Source: Clostridiales bacterium
GTDB taxonomy: Bacteria; Bacillota; Clostridia; Oscillospirales; CAG-272
Assembly (NCBI GenBank): GCA_012514145.1
Contig: JAAZAV010000013.1
Coordinates: forward strand, 1-38,639
Direction of reading: 5' to 3'
DNA: 38,639 nt
The notes below the pieces were generated by a model that saw nothing but the letters and a program-made list of their open reading frames with translations, was not told the DNA's origin and did no database searches. How positions within the stretch are numbered: the first letter of the stretch is position 1; every line of letters starts with the position of its first letter. A program made the translations under genes and the position numbers. Shown here piece after piece: positions 28,529 through 36,776 of this stretch.

Positions 28529-29537
28529 CATCCTTGTAGGTAATGACCGCCATAAGCAGCATTAACAGGACAAGACCGACAAAATGAACATAGCCCTCTA
28601 TTTCCGGCGGTACAGGCTTGCGTCTTACAAGCTCGACAAGCTGGAAGATGATGCGTCCGCCGTCAAGAGCCGGCAGGGGCAGCAGGTTCACAAGCCCCAG
28701 ATTCAGAGTTATTATCGCGCAGAGGTAGAGAAGGTCTGTCTTGCCCTCGGCAGCCGCCTCGCCTATCGCTTCGGTTATACCCACGGGCCCCGACATATCG
28801 TCGATGGTATACTGACCCGTTGCAAGGCTGAGCAGCGAGTCCCAGATCTGGTGTACCGCACCCACCGACTGCCAGAAGGCATGTTTCAGCAGGTTCAGCG
28901 GAGTTTTAGCATCCGAGTAAACCTTGAAATCGGCGGTTCCGTAGAGCCTGCCCTCGTAACTGAAGGTGGGGAAAGACACATCGCGGATGATAAGCTTCTC
29001 GCCGCCGCGGATAACCGTGACATCCGTCGGCGCGGTGCATTCGGTCATTATTTCGTAGACCATATCGTTTGCGATATGCACACGGACTCCGTTTATTTCG
29101 TGTATGCGGTCGCCTACTCTCAGCCCGCTCGCCTCGGTGGACGCACCGTCGGCGAAGCGAAGTATGGTAGTCGTGGGAAGCGCCTCTGAGCCGCCCACCA
29201 TTATAGACATGAGCAGGACGCCCAGCAGCAGGTTCATTGCCGCGCCCGATGCAGTGATTATAAGACGCTGCCAGACCGGCTTGCGGCAGAATGCCCCCGG
29301 AGCGTCGGAGGCTTCATCCTCGCCCACCATGCTGACAAATCCGCCAATCGGCAGTGCGCGCAGCGAATAGCGTATGCCGCTCTTTTCGCTGACTTTCGAC
29401 AGGATCCTCGGTCCCATGCCTACGGCGAACTCCTTTATCGAGACTCCGAAGGCTCTGGCGACGAAAAAATGTCCCGCCTCATGTATGAAAATCAGACAGC
29501 CGAATATTATTACGGCTAAGATTATTTTGAGTGCTAT
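28509..29537 (-). CDS. rseP: RseP/RasP-type site-2 protease, non-canonical start
   Basis: A membrane-embedded zinc protease that cleaves transmembrane segments such as anti-sigma factors and signal peptides. The first in-frame ATG (29415-29417) would omit the catalytic HEAGH, yet HEAGH is encoded in the same frame at 29469-29483. Extending to an ATA at 29535-29537 gives 342 residues beginning MALKIILAVIIFGCLIFIHEAGH, as in homologues. AAGG lies four bases and AGGAG eleven bases before that ATA. No ATG, GTG or TTG exists in frame between it and the dxr stop. An ATG at 29548 would fit if one base were missing from an A-run. Other landmarks are a PDZ domain near 120-190 and NLLPLPALDGGR with the third zinc ligand D292. 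Confidence 0.88.
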   Translation of the reverse strand: MALKIILAVIIFGCLIFIHEAGHFFVARAFGVSIKEFAVGMGPRILSKVSEKSGIRYSLRALPIGGFVSMVGEDEASDAPGAFCRKPVWQRLIITASGAAMNLLLGVLLMSIMVGGSEALPTTTILRFADGASTEASGLRVGDRIHEINGVRVHIANDMVYEIMTECTAPTDVTVIRGGEKLIIRDVSFPTFSYEGRLYGTADFKVYSDAKTPLNLLKHAFWQSVGAVHQIWDSLLSLATGQYTIDDMSGPVGITEAIGEAAAEGKTDLLYLCAIITLNLGLVNLLPLPALDGGRIIFQLVELVRRKPVPPEIEGYVHFVGLVLLMLLMAVITYKDVVRLIK

Positions 29538-29594
29538 TTGACCTTCATCTCCTATCGGTTCAGCGTATGGTGTGAATTGCGTGTTTCTTTTCTG

Positions 29595-30761
29595 TCAGAT
29601 TCCGAGATGTTCATAAAGTTTTGCCTGCGCCTCGGCGATGATGCCGCCGCAATCGTCGGGGGTGACCTCGTCACTCTCGTTCCATGGCAGTTCGGTTACG
29701 GCGCACACCGAATCGGTAATGTCGGTAAAGCCGATTCTGCCCTCAAGGAAGAGACGAACCGCCGCGTCGTTTGCTCCGTAGAGCGCCGCGGGAACTGCTC
29801 CCCCGCGTCTGAGCGCCGAATATGCCGTATCCAACAGCCGGAAGGTGCCGGTGTCGGGACGGCTGAAACAGAGTGGCTTCATGGCGGTAAAATCGAGACG
29901 TCCGGTCAACCCCGGGATACGCTCAGGGTATGTGACCGCGTACTGGATACATAGCCGCATGTCGGGCAGGCTGAGCTGAGCCAGTACCGCTCCGTCGTCG
30001 AAGCCCACCATCGAGTGCACTATGCTGTCGCGGTGTATAAGCACTTCAATATCCTCGCCCGAGATGTCAAAGAGCCGCGCCGCCTCAATCACTTCGAAAC
30101 CCTTGTTCATAAGTGTCGCCGAGTCGATGGTAATCTGTGCCCCCATCGACCAGGTGGGATGGGCAAGGGCTTCAGCGGCGGTTACCCTTTTGAGAAACTC
30201 TCTGTCCTTGCCGAAAAACGGACCGCCGGAGCAGGTGAGGTATATGCGTTCGGCAGCCGCTGTCTTTCCGTCAAGACACTGAAATATGGCGCTGTGCTCC
30301 GAGTCCACGGGGATCAGTTCACATTGCACACCCGACCGGCGCAGTTCATTATATACGCGCATAAAATAGGGACCGGCGCAGACAAGCGATTCCTTGTTAG
30401 CCAGCGCCAGACGCTTGCCCGCCCGCAGAGCCGCAAGGGCGGGCTTAAGTCCCTCGTAGCCTATGATGGCGTCAACGACAACGCCCTCCGCTTCGGCGGC
30501 TAAATGTGACGCGGCGTCGGGGCCGCAGATAATTTCACTGCCCGCCTCCCGCGCTGCCGCTTTAATTTCGTCGGTCAGTTCGCCCGAGGAGACCGCGCAT
30601 ACTGCCGGTCTGAATTCGCGGAGCTGTGACGCAAGCAGCTCGGGACGGCTGCCGAAAGCTGCCAATGCCGAAACCCGCCAGCCCTGATGCCGGGCAACCT
30701 CAAGCGTCTGCACGCCCACCGAGCCGGTTGATCCGAGAAGGGCGATAGTTTGGTTACTCAT
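29595..30761 (-). CDS. dxr: 1-deoxy-D-xylulose 5-phosphate reductoisomerase
   Basis: DXR makes MEP from DXP with NADPH, the committed step of the MEP isoprenoid pathway and the fosmidomycin target. The start MSNQTIALLGSTGSVG at 30759-30761 yields 388 residues; the open frame further upstream is not homologous. The NADPH loop is GSTGSVG at 10-16. The metal ligands are D153, E155 (PVDSEHS) and E223 (LMNKGFEVIEA), and the flexible flap is HPTWSMGAQ at 201-209. The AAGG site lies rather far (about 14 nt) before the ATG. Confidence 0.97.
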   Translation of the reverse strand: MSNQTIALLGSTGSVGVQTLEVARHQGWRVSALAAFGSRPELLASQLREFRPAVCAVSSGELTDEIKAAAREAGSEIICGPDAASHLAAEAEGVVVDAIIGYEGLKPALAALRAGKRLALANKESLVCAGPYFMRVYNELRRSGVQCELIPVDSEHSAIFQCLDGKTAAAERIYLTCSGGPFFGKDREFLKRVTAAEALAHPTWSMGAQITIDSATLMNKGFEVIEAARLFDISGEDIEVLIHRDSIVHSMVGFDDGAVLAQLSLPDMRLCIQYAVTYPERIPGLTGRLDFTAMKPLCFSRPDTGTFRLLDTAYSALRRGGAVPAALYGANDAAVRLFLEGRIGFTDITDSVCAVTELPWNESDEVTPDDCGGIIAEAQAKLYEHLGI

Positions 30762-30882
30762 TATATACCGAATTACCTTATATAAACTTCTATAAACTTC
30801 CGATAGCCCGTATTCACTGCAAAAGATCATTCCGAATGTTCAGATCTCACAGGCGATGAATGCGGAGGACGGAATATATTTT

Positions 30883-31779
30883 TCAAACAAAAAGAGTGAG
30901 GAAGGGGAGCGCATTTATCATGATAAACATAAATGGCGCCACCACTATATTCGAGTCGAAGCGATCCATAACACCGCCGTGACCCGGGAAAACATTGCCG
31001 TAGTCCTTGATACCGAACTCGCGCTTGAACAGCGAGGCGATAAGGTCGCCCATCTGCGAGACTATACTCACCAAAGCCGCCATGATAATAAGCGCCGGGT
31101 AGTTCGGTACGGCAGATGTGACCATGCCGGCGATAAATCCGAAAACCACGGTAAATATAATACAGGAGATAACGCCTCCCACAGTGCCCTCTACCGTCTT
31201 TTTGGGACTTACCCGCACGATAAGCTTATGCCGCCCCAGCTTTGAGCCCACAAAGTAGGCGCCGCCGTCGGTGATCCATGCCATGAGGAACACCAGCATG
31301 AAGCAGAGCATGCCGTGCTTCATGTCGCGCAGCAGTGTAAGCGCGGCAAAACCGAGATTTATATACACCACGGCTGCGAAGGTAAGACATGCCTGCACAA
31401 TGGTGAAGCGCCTGTCGGAAATAACCGCAACAGAGAAAAGCACAAAACAATATACGGTTGTCGCCGCAAGCATCAGCTTGAACGCCCTGTCTGTTTCGCC
31501 GGCAATTCTCGGCAGCAGCTGCATCAGCACCGTATAAATAATTGAAGGAATTACCGCCCTGAAGCGCTTTATGCCCTTGAAAATGGCAATAATTTCGTTT
31601 TCCTCGGATGCGCCCATGTTGTTGTGTTCGGTGCCTGCGATAATACAGCCTATCATCTCCAGCACTGCCACCGAAGCCAGTACCGATGTAAAGATGAGCA
31701 GCATGAAGGTATGTGAAAAAATCACAAAGGGGAGCAGCACGCAAAGACCTATGCCGGCGGTAATAATTCGTTTAACCAT
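30883..31779 (-). CDS. cdsA: phosphatidate cytidylyltransferase
   Basis: CdsA makes CDP-diacylglycerol from CTP and phosphatidic acid at the membrane, feeding all phospholipid synthesis. The 298-residue protein has about eight hydrophobic helices. The CDS signature is clear: S241-x3-D245, K252R, D259, then PGHGG at 265-269 and the metal-binding D272 and D275 (MDRFDS). No ribosome-binding site is obvious before the ATG. It follows uppS by 51 nt. The 121-nt gap to dxr contains a tandem 10-nt repeat (TATAAACTTC twice, 30781-30800). Confidence 0.95.
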   Translation of the reverse strand: MVKRIITAGIGLCVLLPFVIFSHTFMLLIFTSVLASVAVLEMIGCIIAGTEHNNMGASEENEIIAIFKGIKRFRAVIPSIIYTVLMQLLPRIAGETDRAFKLMLAATTVYCFVLFSVAVISDRRFTIVQACLTFAAVVYINLGFAALTLLRDMKHGMLCFMLVFLMAWITDGGAYFVGSKLGRHKLIVRVSPKKTVEGTVGGVISCIIFTVVFGFIAGMVTSAVPNYPALIIMAALVSIVSQMGDLIASLFKREFGIKDYGNVFPGHGGVMDRFDSNIVVAPFMFIMINALPFLTLFV

Positions 31780-31830
31780 ATGAAGTGTAACGGGAGAGTT
31801 ATGGCTTAAGGTCTCGTTTGCGCCTCAAGC

Positions 31831-32553
31831 TCATGCATTCCCGAACCTCCGTTCTCTTGAGAAGAACGCGGCAACCGCCGCGTCAATGTCGCCGGGCGTC
31901 AGATCCGGCCAGAGCACATCGGAAAAATAAAGCTCGGAATACGCCGACTGCCAGATCAGAAAATTCGAAAGCCGCATTTCCGCGCCGGTGCGTACAACAA
32001 GATCGGGCGGCGGACAGTGGGCGGTGTAGAGATGAGAGGTTATGTCCTCCTCGGTAATATCGGTTCTGCCCTCGGCGATCAGTTTGTTGACAGCCTGCAC
32101 TATCTCCGCTCTGCCGCCGTAATTGATGGCAATATTCAGCAGACGGCTGTTGTTCACCGAGGCGCTCTCCATGCGTTCCATCAGAACTTTGAGACTATTT
32201 GAAAGAGGAGCCCGATCGCCGAGAAAGACGACCCGAAGGTCGTTAACCATCATCTCATCAAACTCGTTTGTAAGATATTCACCGAAGAGGCGCATCAAAG
32301 CCGAAACCTCGGTTTTCGACCTCTTCCAGTTTTCGGTTGAAAAAGCATACACCGTCACCGCCGGAATTCCTATATCCGAACAGTAACGGGTTATTTTCTT
32401 GAAATTAGCCGCGCCCGCCGTGTGACCTAACTCTCGGGGAAGCCCCCTTTGCTTTGCCCAGCGGCCGTTGCCGTCCATTATGAAGGCTATATGGCGCAGT
32501 CCGCGTGCGGCGCAGTCGGTAATCGGTTCCGCGACTTTATTTTCGATACCCAT
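31831..32553 (-). CDS. uppS: undecaprenyl diphosphate synthase
   Basis: UppS condenses eight isopentenyl diphosphates onto farnesyl diphosphate to make the C55 carrier lipid of cell-wall synthesis. The ATG at 32551-32553 has AGGA six bases upstream and gives 240 residues; the longer frame overlaps frr and is rejected. The catalytic Asp is D27 in FIMDGNGRWA, followed by LGHTAG, AFSTENWKRS and the C-terminal RTGAEMRLSNFLIWQSAYSE region, as in all cis-prenyltransferases. It uses products of dxr and ispG from the same operon. Confidence 0.97.
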   Translation of the reverse strand: MGIENKVAEPITDCAARGLRHIAFIMDGNGRWAKQRGLPRELGHTAGAANFKKITRYCSDIGIPAVTVYAFSTENWKRSKTEVSALMRLFGEYLTNEFDEMMVNDLRVVFLGDRAPLSNSLKVLMERMESASVNNSRLLNIAINYGGRAEIVQAVNKLIAEGRTDITEEDITSHLYTAHCPPPDLVVRTGAEMRLSNFLIWQSAYSELYFSDVLWPDLTPGDIDAAVAAFFSRERRFGNA

Positions 32554-32581
32554 AATAAATCCTGTCCGTGATATCACAGAT

Positions 32582-32613
32582 ACGGAGCGGTCGGGAAAAC
32601 CGTGCCGCTCCGT
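32582..32613. other. 9-bp hairpin between frr and uppS
   Basis: ACGGAGCGG (32582-32590) and CCGCTCCGT (32605-32613) pair perfectly, extended by an inner CGG/CCG pair. No U-run follows on the minus strand. It may act as a partial terminator or an mRNA stability element that sets the frr to uppS ratio. Confidence 0.55.
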
Positions 32614-32630
32614 TTCCGTTGATTGTGCGG

Positions 32631-33185
32631 TCAGATTGCCATAATCTCCTTGATCTTCTCCTCGGTAACGGCATCCAGCTTTTTTATATAGTCGTCGGTA
32701 AGGGTCTGGATCTCCTTCTCGGATTGCTTCTGCTCGTCCTCGGTCATCTCGGAGTTTTTCTTCATTTCCTTGCACTTGTCATTGGCATCGCGGCGGATGT
32801 TGCGGATAGCTACCTTTGTGCCCTCGCCCATCTTCTCAACCTGTCTCTTCAGCTCCTTGCGGCGCTCCTCGGTGAGCTGGGGGAAAGCCAGACGAATGAT
32901 CTTGCCGTCGCTTATCGGAGTTATACCCAGGTCTGAGCCGAGGATAGCCTTCTCGATAGCCTTTACCGTGGAGGCGTCCCAGGGCTGAATGGCGATGGTG
33001 CGGGCATCCGTAACTCTGACTTCGGCCATCTGGCTGATGCCGGTTGGCGCACCGTAATAGTCAACGGTAATCTTGTTCAGCACAGCGGGGTTCGCACGGC
33101 CGGCGCGTATGGTCGACAGCTCTTCCGCGTAGACCTCAATCGACCTGTTCATTTTATATTCGTAATCCTGAGTGTTGAGCTTCAT
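32631..33185 (-). CDS. frr: ribosome recycling factor
   Basis: RRF splits post-termination ribosomes together with EF-G. The 184-residue protein shows the conserved LSTIRAGRANPAVLNKI segment, the YYG-x-PT loop, IQPWDAS, the RLAFPQLTEERRKEL helix and the C-terminal KEIQTLTDDYIKKLD helix, giving the tRNA-like two-domain shape. GGAGG precedes the ATG by eight bases. It follows pyrH by 35 nt, the near-universal order. Confidence 0.98.
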   Translation of the reverse strand: MKLNTQDYEYKMNRSIEVYAEELSTIRAGRANPAVLNKITVDYYGAPTGISQMAEVRVTDARTIAIQPWDASTVKAIEKAILGSDLGITPISDGKIIRLAFPQLTEERRKELKRQVEKMGEGTKVAIRNIRRDANDKCKEMKKNSEMTEDEQKQSEKEIQTLTDDYIKKLDAVTEEKIKEIMAI

Positions 33186-33220
33186 TACTTTATCCTCCAG
33201 TTTATAATATTATGTATGTA

Positions 33221-33985
33221 TCATACAGTCGGGTTAACTTCGTTGCAGACGGTGGCGGGGTCATCGGTTATTATTGTGCCTATGGGCTCGCCTGCCACGG
33301 CGCGACATATGTTTTCCGGATCGTCCATGCCGAAAACATGGAGTTTGATATGGTTCTCGGCGGCGAATACCGCCGCGGTGGGGTCTATGACCTTCAACTT
33401 GCGGATCACCAGATTGGAGTAGTCAAGCTTACCCTTATAGCAGACCGCATCGGGGGCGATGCCCGGGTCGGCGGAATAGACATACTCAACGCCGTTCTTG
33501 GCGATGAGCACCACATCTGCGTCGATCTCCTTGGCGCGCATGACGGCGGCGGTATCGGTGGAGAAATAGGGCATACCCAGTCCGCAGGCGAATATTGTCA
33601 CTCTGCCCAGCTCCAGATGATGGATGGCGCGGAGACGGATGTACGGCTCGGCAAACTCCTTCATCTCAATTGCGGTCATAACACGGGTCTGAACCCCCAG
33701 GCGCTCAAGAGCGTCCGCCAGCGCCAGCGAGTTTATAGCGGTCGCCAGCATGCCCATATGGTCGGCGCGCGCCGAATCCATGTCAGCGCCCATACGTCCG
33801 CGCCAGATATTGCCGGCGCCGACGACGATGCTCACCTGCACGCCCATATCCGCGCAGCGCTTGACACTTTCACATATCCTGCGCACTACATTGCCGTTCA
33901 GTATGCCGCCGTCTCCGCCCTTGTTCAGAGCCTCACCCGACAGCTTGAGGAGCACCCGTTTGTATTTAGGTTGGATTGCGCTCAT
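33221..33985 (-). CDS. pyrH: UMP kinase
   Basis: PyrH phosphorylates UMP to UDP and is a hexameric amino-acid-kinase-fold enzyme. The ATG at 33983-33985 (MSAIQPKYKRVLLKLSGEAL) gives 254 residues; a TTG at 34030 would add a non-homologous tail. KLSGE at 14-18 and the GAGN loop at 56-59 bind ATP and UMP, DHMGM is at 75-79, and FSTDTAAV near 141-148 binds UMP. It is the first gene of the operon, about 50 nt after its promoter. rpsB and tsf, its usual upstream neighbours, are not here. Confidence 0.97.
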   Translation of the reverse strand: MSAIQPKYKRVLLKLSGEALNKGGDGGILNGNVVRRICESVKRCADMGVQVSIVVGAGNIWRGRMGADMDSARADHMGMLATAINSLALADALERLGVQTRVMTAIEMKEFAEPYIRLRAIHHLELGRVTIFACGLGMPYFSTDTAAVMRAKEIDADVVLIAKNGVEYVYSADPGIAPDAVCYKGKLDYSNLVIRKLKVIDPTAAVFAAENHIKLHVFGMDDPENICRAVAGEPIGTIITDDPATVCNEVNPTV

Positions 33986-34043
33986 TTCGCTTTCACCCGC
34001 TCTCAGAATCGTTATAATATTGTCCTGCAACTATACTCTGCCC

Positions 34044-34072
34044 ATTCTACCCGATAATTGTGCGTTTGTAAA
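34044..34072 (-). promoter_or_regulatory. promoter of the pyrH-frr-uppS-cdsA-dxr-rseP-ispG-polC operon
   Basis: On the minus strand TTTACA (34067-34072) and TAGAAT (34044-34049) are 17 nt apart, each 5/6 to consensus. A 7-bp inverted repeat (34052-34058 with 34076-34082, CGATAAT / ATTATCG) brackets the -35 box and may be an operator. Confidence 0.8.
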
Positions 34073-34121
34073 CAGATTATCGTAAAATTCCTGTAAATAA
34101 TCGGAAGTTTTTTCGCCGCTT

Positions 34122-34157
34122 GATAAAAGTGAGCGCCGCATCGGATCCGCGGCGCTC
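34122..34157 (-). terminator. terminator of the carbohydrate operon
   Basis: A perfect 9-bp stem (GAGCGCCGC at 34131-34139 with 34149-34157) and a 9-nt loop are followed on the minus strand by ACTTTTATC. It lies 40 nt after the last gene of the accessory operon and separates it from pyrH. Confidence 0.85.
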
Positions 34158-34196
34158 GGGGTGTATGTCACCTGATGCGGGTTTTATCTGTCTGCC

Positions 34197-35462
34197 TCAC
34201 CGAAAATAGGGCGTCTCGTCGTCGATAACCTCCCAGTCGGCGGGGGGATCGCCCAGGTCGGGAACGTTCATCAGCTCGCCGCCCTTCATCGCCGACTTGT
34301 GAGCCACAAGACCGGGAAAATTATAGCGTGCTGCCTGCCATATGTTGGTGGGACTGAGTTTGCCTGTAGCGGCGGCTTTGCAGAAATCGTCCACCATGAA
34401 GTGGTGAGTCCCGTTGTGACCGTTGCGCAGGCCTCTAAACTCCTCGGGCAGGCGCTGTCCATAGGCGCCGTAGCGAATCTGAATGGGGCTCATATCGATG
34501 AAGCCGATGCCGTCGGTGACTCTCTGGGCTACATTCGGCTCGTTTATAATGCTCATGAGCGATTCGGGCTGAACCTCGGCTGAGACATCCTCGGTTATGA
34601 GTTTATTCCTGTTCTCGGGGTTCCAGCGGCTGTAATAGTGGTGCACCATAGAGAACTCATATGAGGCGTCCGAGCCGTAGAACTGGGAGATATATGTATT
34701 CGGTCCCGCGAAGGCAACACAGCGGTTTTCGCTTATGCGCGCGACGCCGTTGTTCGAGAGCTTGCAGAGCATAGCCGTGTTTGAGAAGGGGTTATTCCAG
34801 AGGTTGACACCCTCGGTGCCGAAAATGTCAGTGTTATTGCGCTCCTCATAGCCGAAGGCGGAGACCTTCTTCACATATACGCCCGGCATGGCGGAGAGTA
34901 TCATTGATGTGGAGTGGGTGGGATAGAGCATGGGCGGGATGCCCGCCACCGCTTTCCAGTTGCCGCCGTTGCGGGTGAAGTCGAAGTGGCGCTGGTCGTG
35001 GTTGTACTGGGCTTCGGCGTAGACAAAATCGCCGAACTCACCCCGGCGCATCCTCTCGCGGCAGAACATGGCGGCGCCCCTATAGTAGCCGGTCTCGCCC
35101 ATGGAGTAGGTGAGGCGGGTCTTGCGCACAAGCTCTTCGATTTCGTATATCTCCTCAATCTCGGAGGCGCAGGGAACGGCGCTGTATACATTCTTGCCCG
35201 CCTTGAGCGCGCGGATGACCAGCGGACCGTGGAGGTGGCGCTGTGTGAAGATAGCTACGGCGTTGATGTCGCCGCGGCGCAGAACCTCCTCGAAGCTGTC
35301 GATTATCTCCACTCCGAAGGTCTCGGAGTAGAAATCCGCCTTGGACTTTATCAGGTCGCAGGCATAGACTTTCTCCACGTCGGGATGTACCTTGAAAAGC
35401 GGCACAAAGGAGCGGGCGAAAGCGCCGCAGCCGATAAAGCAGATGGTAATTTTCTGTCTCAT
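34197..35462 (-). CDS. Gfo/Idh/MocA family protein, GH109-like
   Basis: An N-terminal Rossmann domain (FIGCGAFAR, nucleotide loop at 11-16) is followed by the Gfo/Idh/MocA alpha/beta domain; 421 residues, no signal peptide. The usual E-K-P motif with catalytic Lys is replaced by AVP at 95-97, and a MLYPTHSTS segment lies at 178-186. A V-P in place of K-P together with Y-P-T-H recalls the GH109 branch, whose members use NAD to hydrolyse glycosides such as alpha-N-acetylgalactosaminides. A glycosidase is therefore as likely as a dehydrogenase. HHFMVDDF at 353-360 is the conserved C-terminal helix. The ATG, with GGAG seven bases upstream, overlaps the stop of the preceding GNAT gene (ATGA), so translation is coupled. 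It is the last gene of the operon. Confidence 0.8.
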   Translation of the reverse strand: MRQKITICFIGCGAFARSFVPLFKVHPDVEKVYACDLIKSKADFYSETFGVEIIDSFEEVLRRGDINAVAIFTQRHLHGPLVIRALKAGKNVYSAVPCASEIEEIYEIEELVRKTRLTYSMGETGYYRGAAMFCRERMRRGEFGDFVYAEAQYNHDQRHFDFTRNGGNWKAVAGIPPMLYPTHSTSMILSAMPGVYVKKVSAFGYEERNNTDIFGTEGVNLWNNPFSNTAMLCKLSNNGVARISENRCVAFAGPNTYISQFYGSDASYEFSMVHHYYSRWNPENRNKLITEDVSAEVQPESLMSIINEPNVAQRVTDGIGFIDMSPIQIRYGAYGQRLPEEFRGLRNGHNGTHHFMVDDFCKAAATGKLSPTNIWQAARYNFPGLVAHKSAMKGGELMNVPDLGDPPADWEVIDDETPYFR

Positions 35463-36061
35463 TTTATTTCTCCGTCGGTTTTGAATTTCATAATTTCGAT
35501 CTTCTCTCCGGCTTTGTCCGCCGCAGGGCAGGAACATATGCCAAGCTCCTCAAGCACTCCCTGCCAGCGTCCGAACATGTCGTCCTCGTATAGCCATGGC
35601 ACATAGCCAAGTGAAAGGTAAAGCCGGATAGCAGGCACGCGATATTCATCTGTAGAAAGCTCTTCGCGCTCTGTCCCGAGCGCGTCAAGCGCGGCGGTTG
35701 CCGCCACGCTTACCGCCCGACCCAGTCCCAGACCCCGGTATTCGGGTACAGTCCGCACCATATGCAGTCCTCCCCGGCGGGTATCGGGGTTCCAGCGGGC
35801 TGCGGCGGTCGCTACACAGCGCCCGCCCGGCTCCCGTGCGAGGAATATCCGCTCGTGTGCCACATCGGGGAAGCCCAGAACGGCGTGGCGGTAGATATCC
35901 ATGCCGTGATGAACGCTTTCGGGCACGTCAAAGATGCCTATCCACTCGCCGATGCGGTCATCGGTCAGGGTCACCATCGACCAGCCCTCGGGCAGGACAA
36001 TGTCAGCCTCGGTATAGCGTCTGCCCGGAAAGCGCAGCATTTTTATCTGACTCATACTCAT
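35459..36061 (-). CDS. GNAT family N-acetyltransferase, copy 1
   Basis: A 200-residue protein with the acetyl-CoA-binding motif A PEYRGLGLGRA at 106-116 and the C-terminal GNAT strand region (VPAIRLYLSLGYVPW, 142-156). It acetylates an amine with acetyl-CoA; the substrate is unknown. It is a close paralogue of the next gene upstream, with roughly half of the aligned residues identical by eye. GAGGTG lies about ten bases before the first ATG. A C-terminal tail of some 20 residues (CSCPAADKAGEK...) is unlike its paralogue. The neighbouring glycosidase genes suggest an amino-sugar substrate. Confidence 0.85.
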   Translation of the reverse strand: MSMSQIKMLRFPGRRYTEADIVLPEGWSMVTLTDDRIGEWIGIFDVPESVHHGMDIYRHAVLGFPDVAHERIFLAREPGGRCVATAAARWNPDTRRGGLHMVRTVPEYRGLGLGRAVSVAATAALDALGTEREELSTDEYRVPAIRLYLSLGYVPWLYEDDMFGRWQGVLEELGICSCPAADKAGEKIEIMKFKTDGEIK

Positions 36062-36118
36062 ATGCCCGTCACCTCACCCGCGGGCTTTTAATAAAATACG
36101 GCATGCAAAACGCGGCAA

Positions 36119-36694
36119 TCAGAATTTATAAAGCTGCACCGAGTTGCCCTCAAGGTTTGCCATGTCGTATTCGCTGTAGCCCAGGCCTTTCATTACGCCC
36201 ACCCAGCGGTCGTACATATCGTCCTCATAGAGCCACGGCACAAAGCCGAGGGAAAGGTATATCTTGATAGCCGGTATGCGGAATTCGTCGGTTGAAAGCC
36301 GGTCGCGCACGGTACCCAGCTCGTCAAGGGCGGCGACGGCAACGGTGCAGATTGCTCTGCCCAGTCCGAGACCACGGTATTCGGGGCGGGTCTCAACCAT
36401 ATGCAGACCGCCATGCTTCTCCTCAGGCCACCAGCGGGCAATAGCAGTGGCGACATATTTGCCCTCGGGATCGGTGATGTAGAAAACGCGCTCGGGTGAG
36501 ATATCGGGATTTTTGAGCACCGCGTTCTCAAATTTCGCAATATCGCGGCTTCCGCCGTTCAGGCTGTCGCAGATTTCGAGCCACTGGGGAACGAGCTCAT
36601 CGGTGTGAGTGACTACCGAATATCCTTCGGGGAGGATGACATCGGCTCTGGTATAGCGTTTCTTCGGAAAGCGGAGCATTCTGATCTGGTTCAT
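36119..36694 (-). CDS. GNAT family N-acetyltransferase, copy 2
   Basis: A 191-residue GNAT protein with PEYRGLGLGRA at 104-114 and IPAIKIYLSLGFVPWLYEDDM at the C-terminus. The N-terminus MNQIRMLRFPKKRYTRADVILPEG matches copy 1 (MSQIKMLRFPGRRYTEADIVLPEG) nearly residue by residue, so the pair arose by tandem duplication and then diverged, mostly in residues 40-70. GAGG lies six bases before the ATG. It sits 82 nt after the glycosidase gene and 57 nt before copy 1. Confidence 0.86.
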   Translation of the reverse strand: MNQIRMLRFPKKRYTRADVILPEGYSVVTHTDELVPQWLEICDSLNGGSRDIAKFENAVLKNPDISPERVFYITDPEGKYVATAIARWWPEEKHGGLHMVETRPEYRGLGLGRAICTVAVAALDELGTVRDRLSTDEFRIPAIKIYLSLGFVPWLYEDDMYDRWVGVMKGLGYSEYDMANLEGNSVQLYKF

Positions 36695-36776
36695 GTTTTA
36701 CCTCGGTTCGGGTTGTTATGTATTGATATCCGGCTCAGCCGGTGGTTTATTGTTTTTATCGCGATACTGCGTCACA

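Noticed and set aside
30781-30800. Tandem TATAAACTTC repeat upstream of dxr
   Set aside because: Two copies of 10 nt in an AT-rich gap; too short to call a functional element.
32554-32775. Longer uppS start overlapping frr
   Set aside because: The extra residues are frr coding sequence in another frame and are not homologous; AGGA supports the ATG at 32553.
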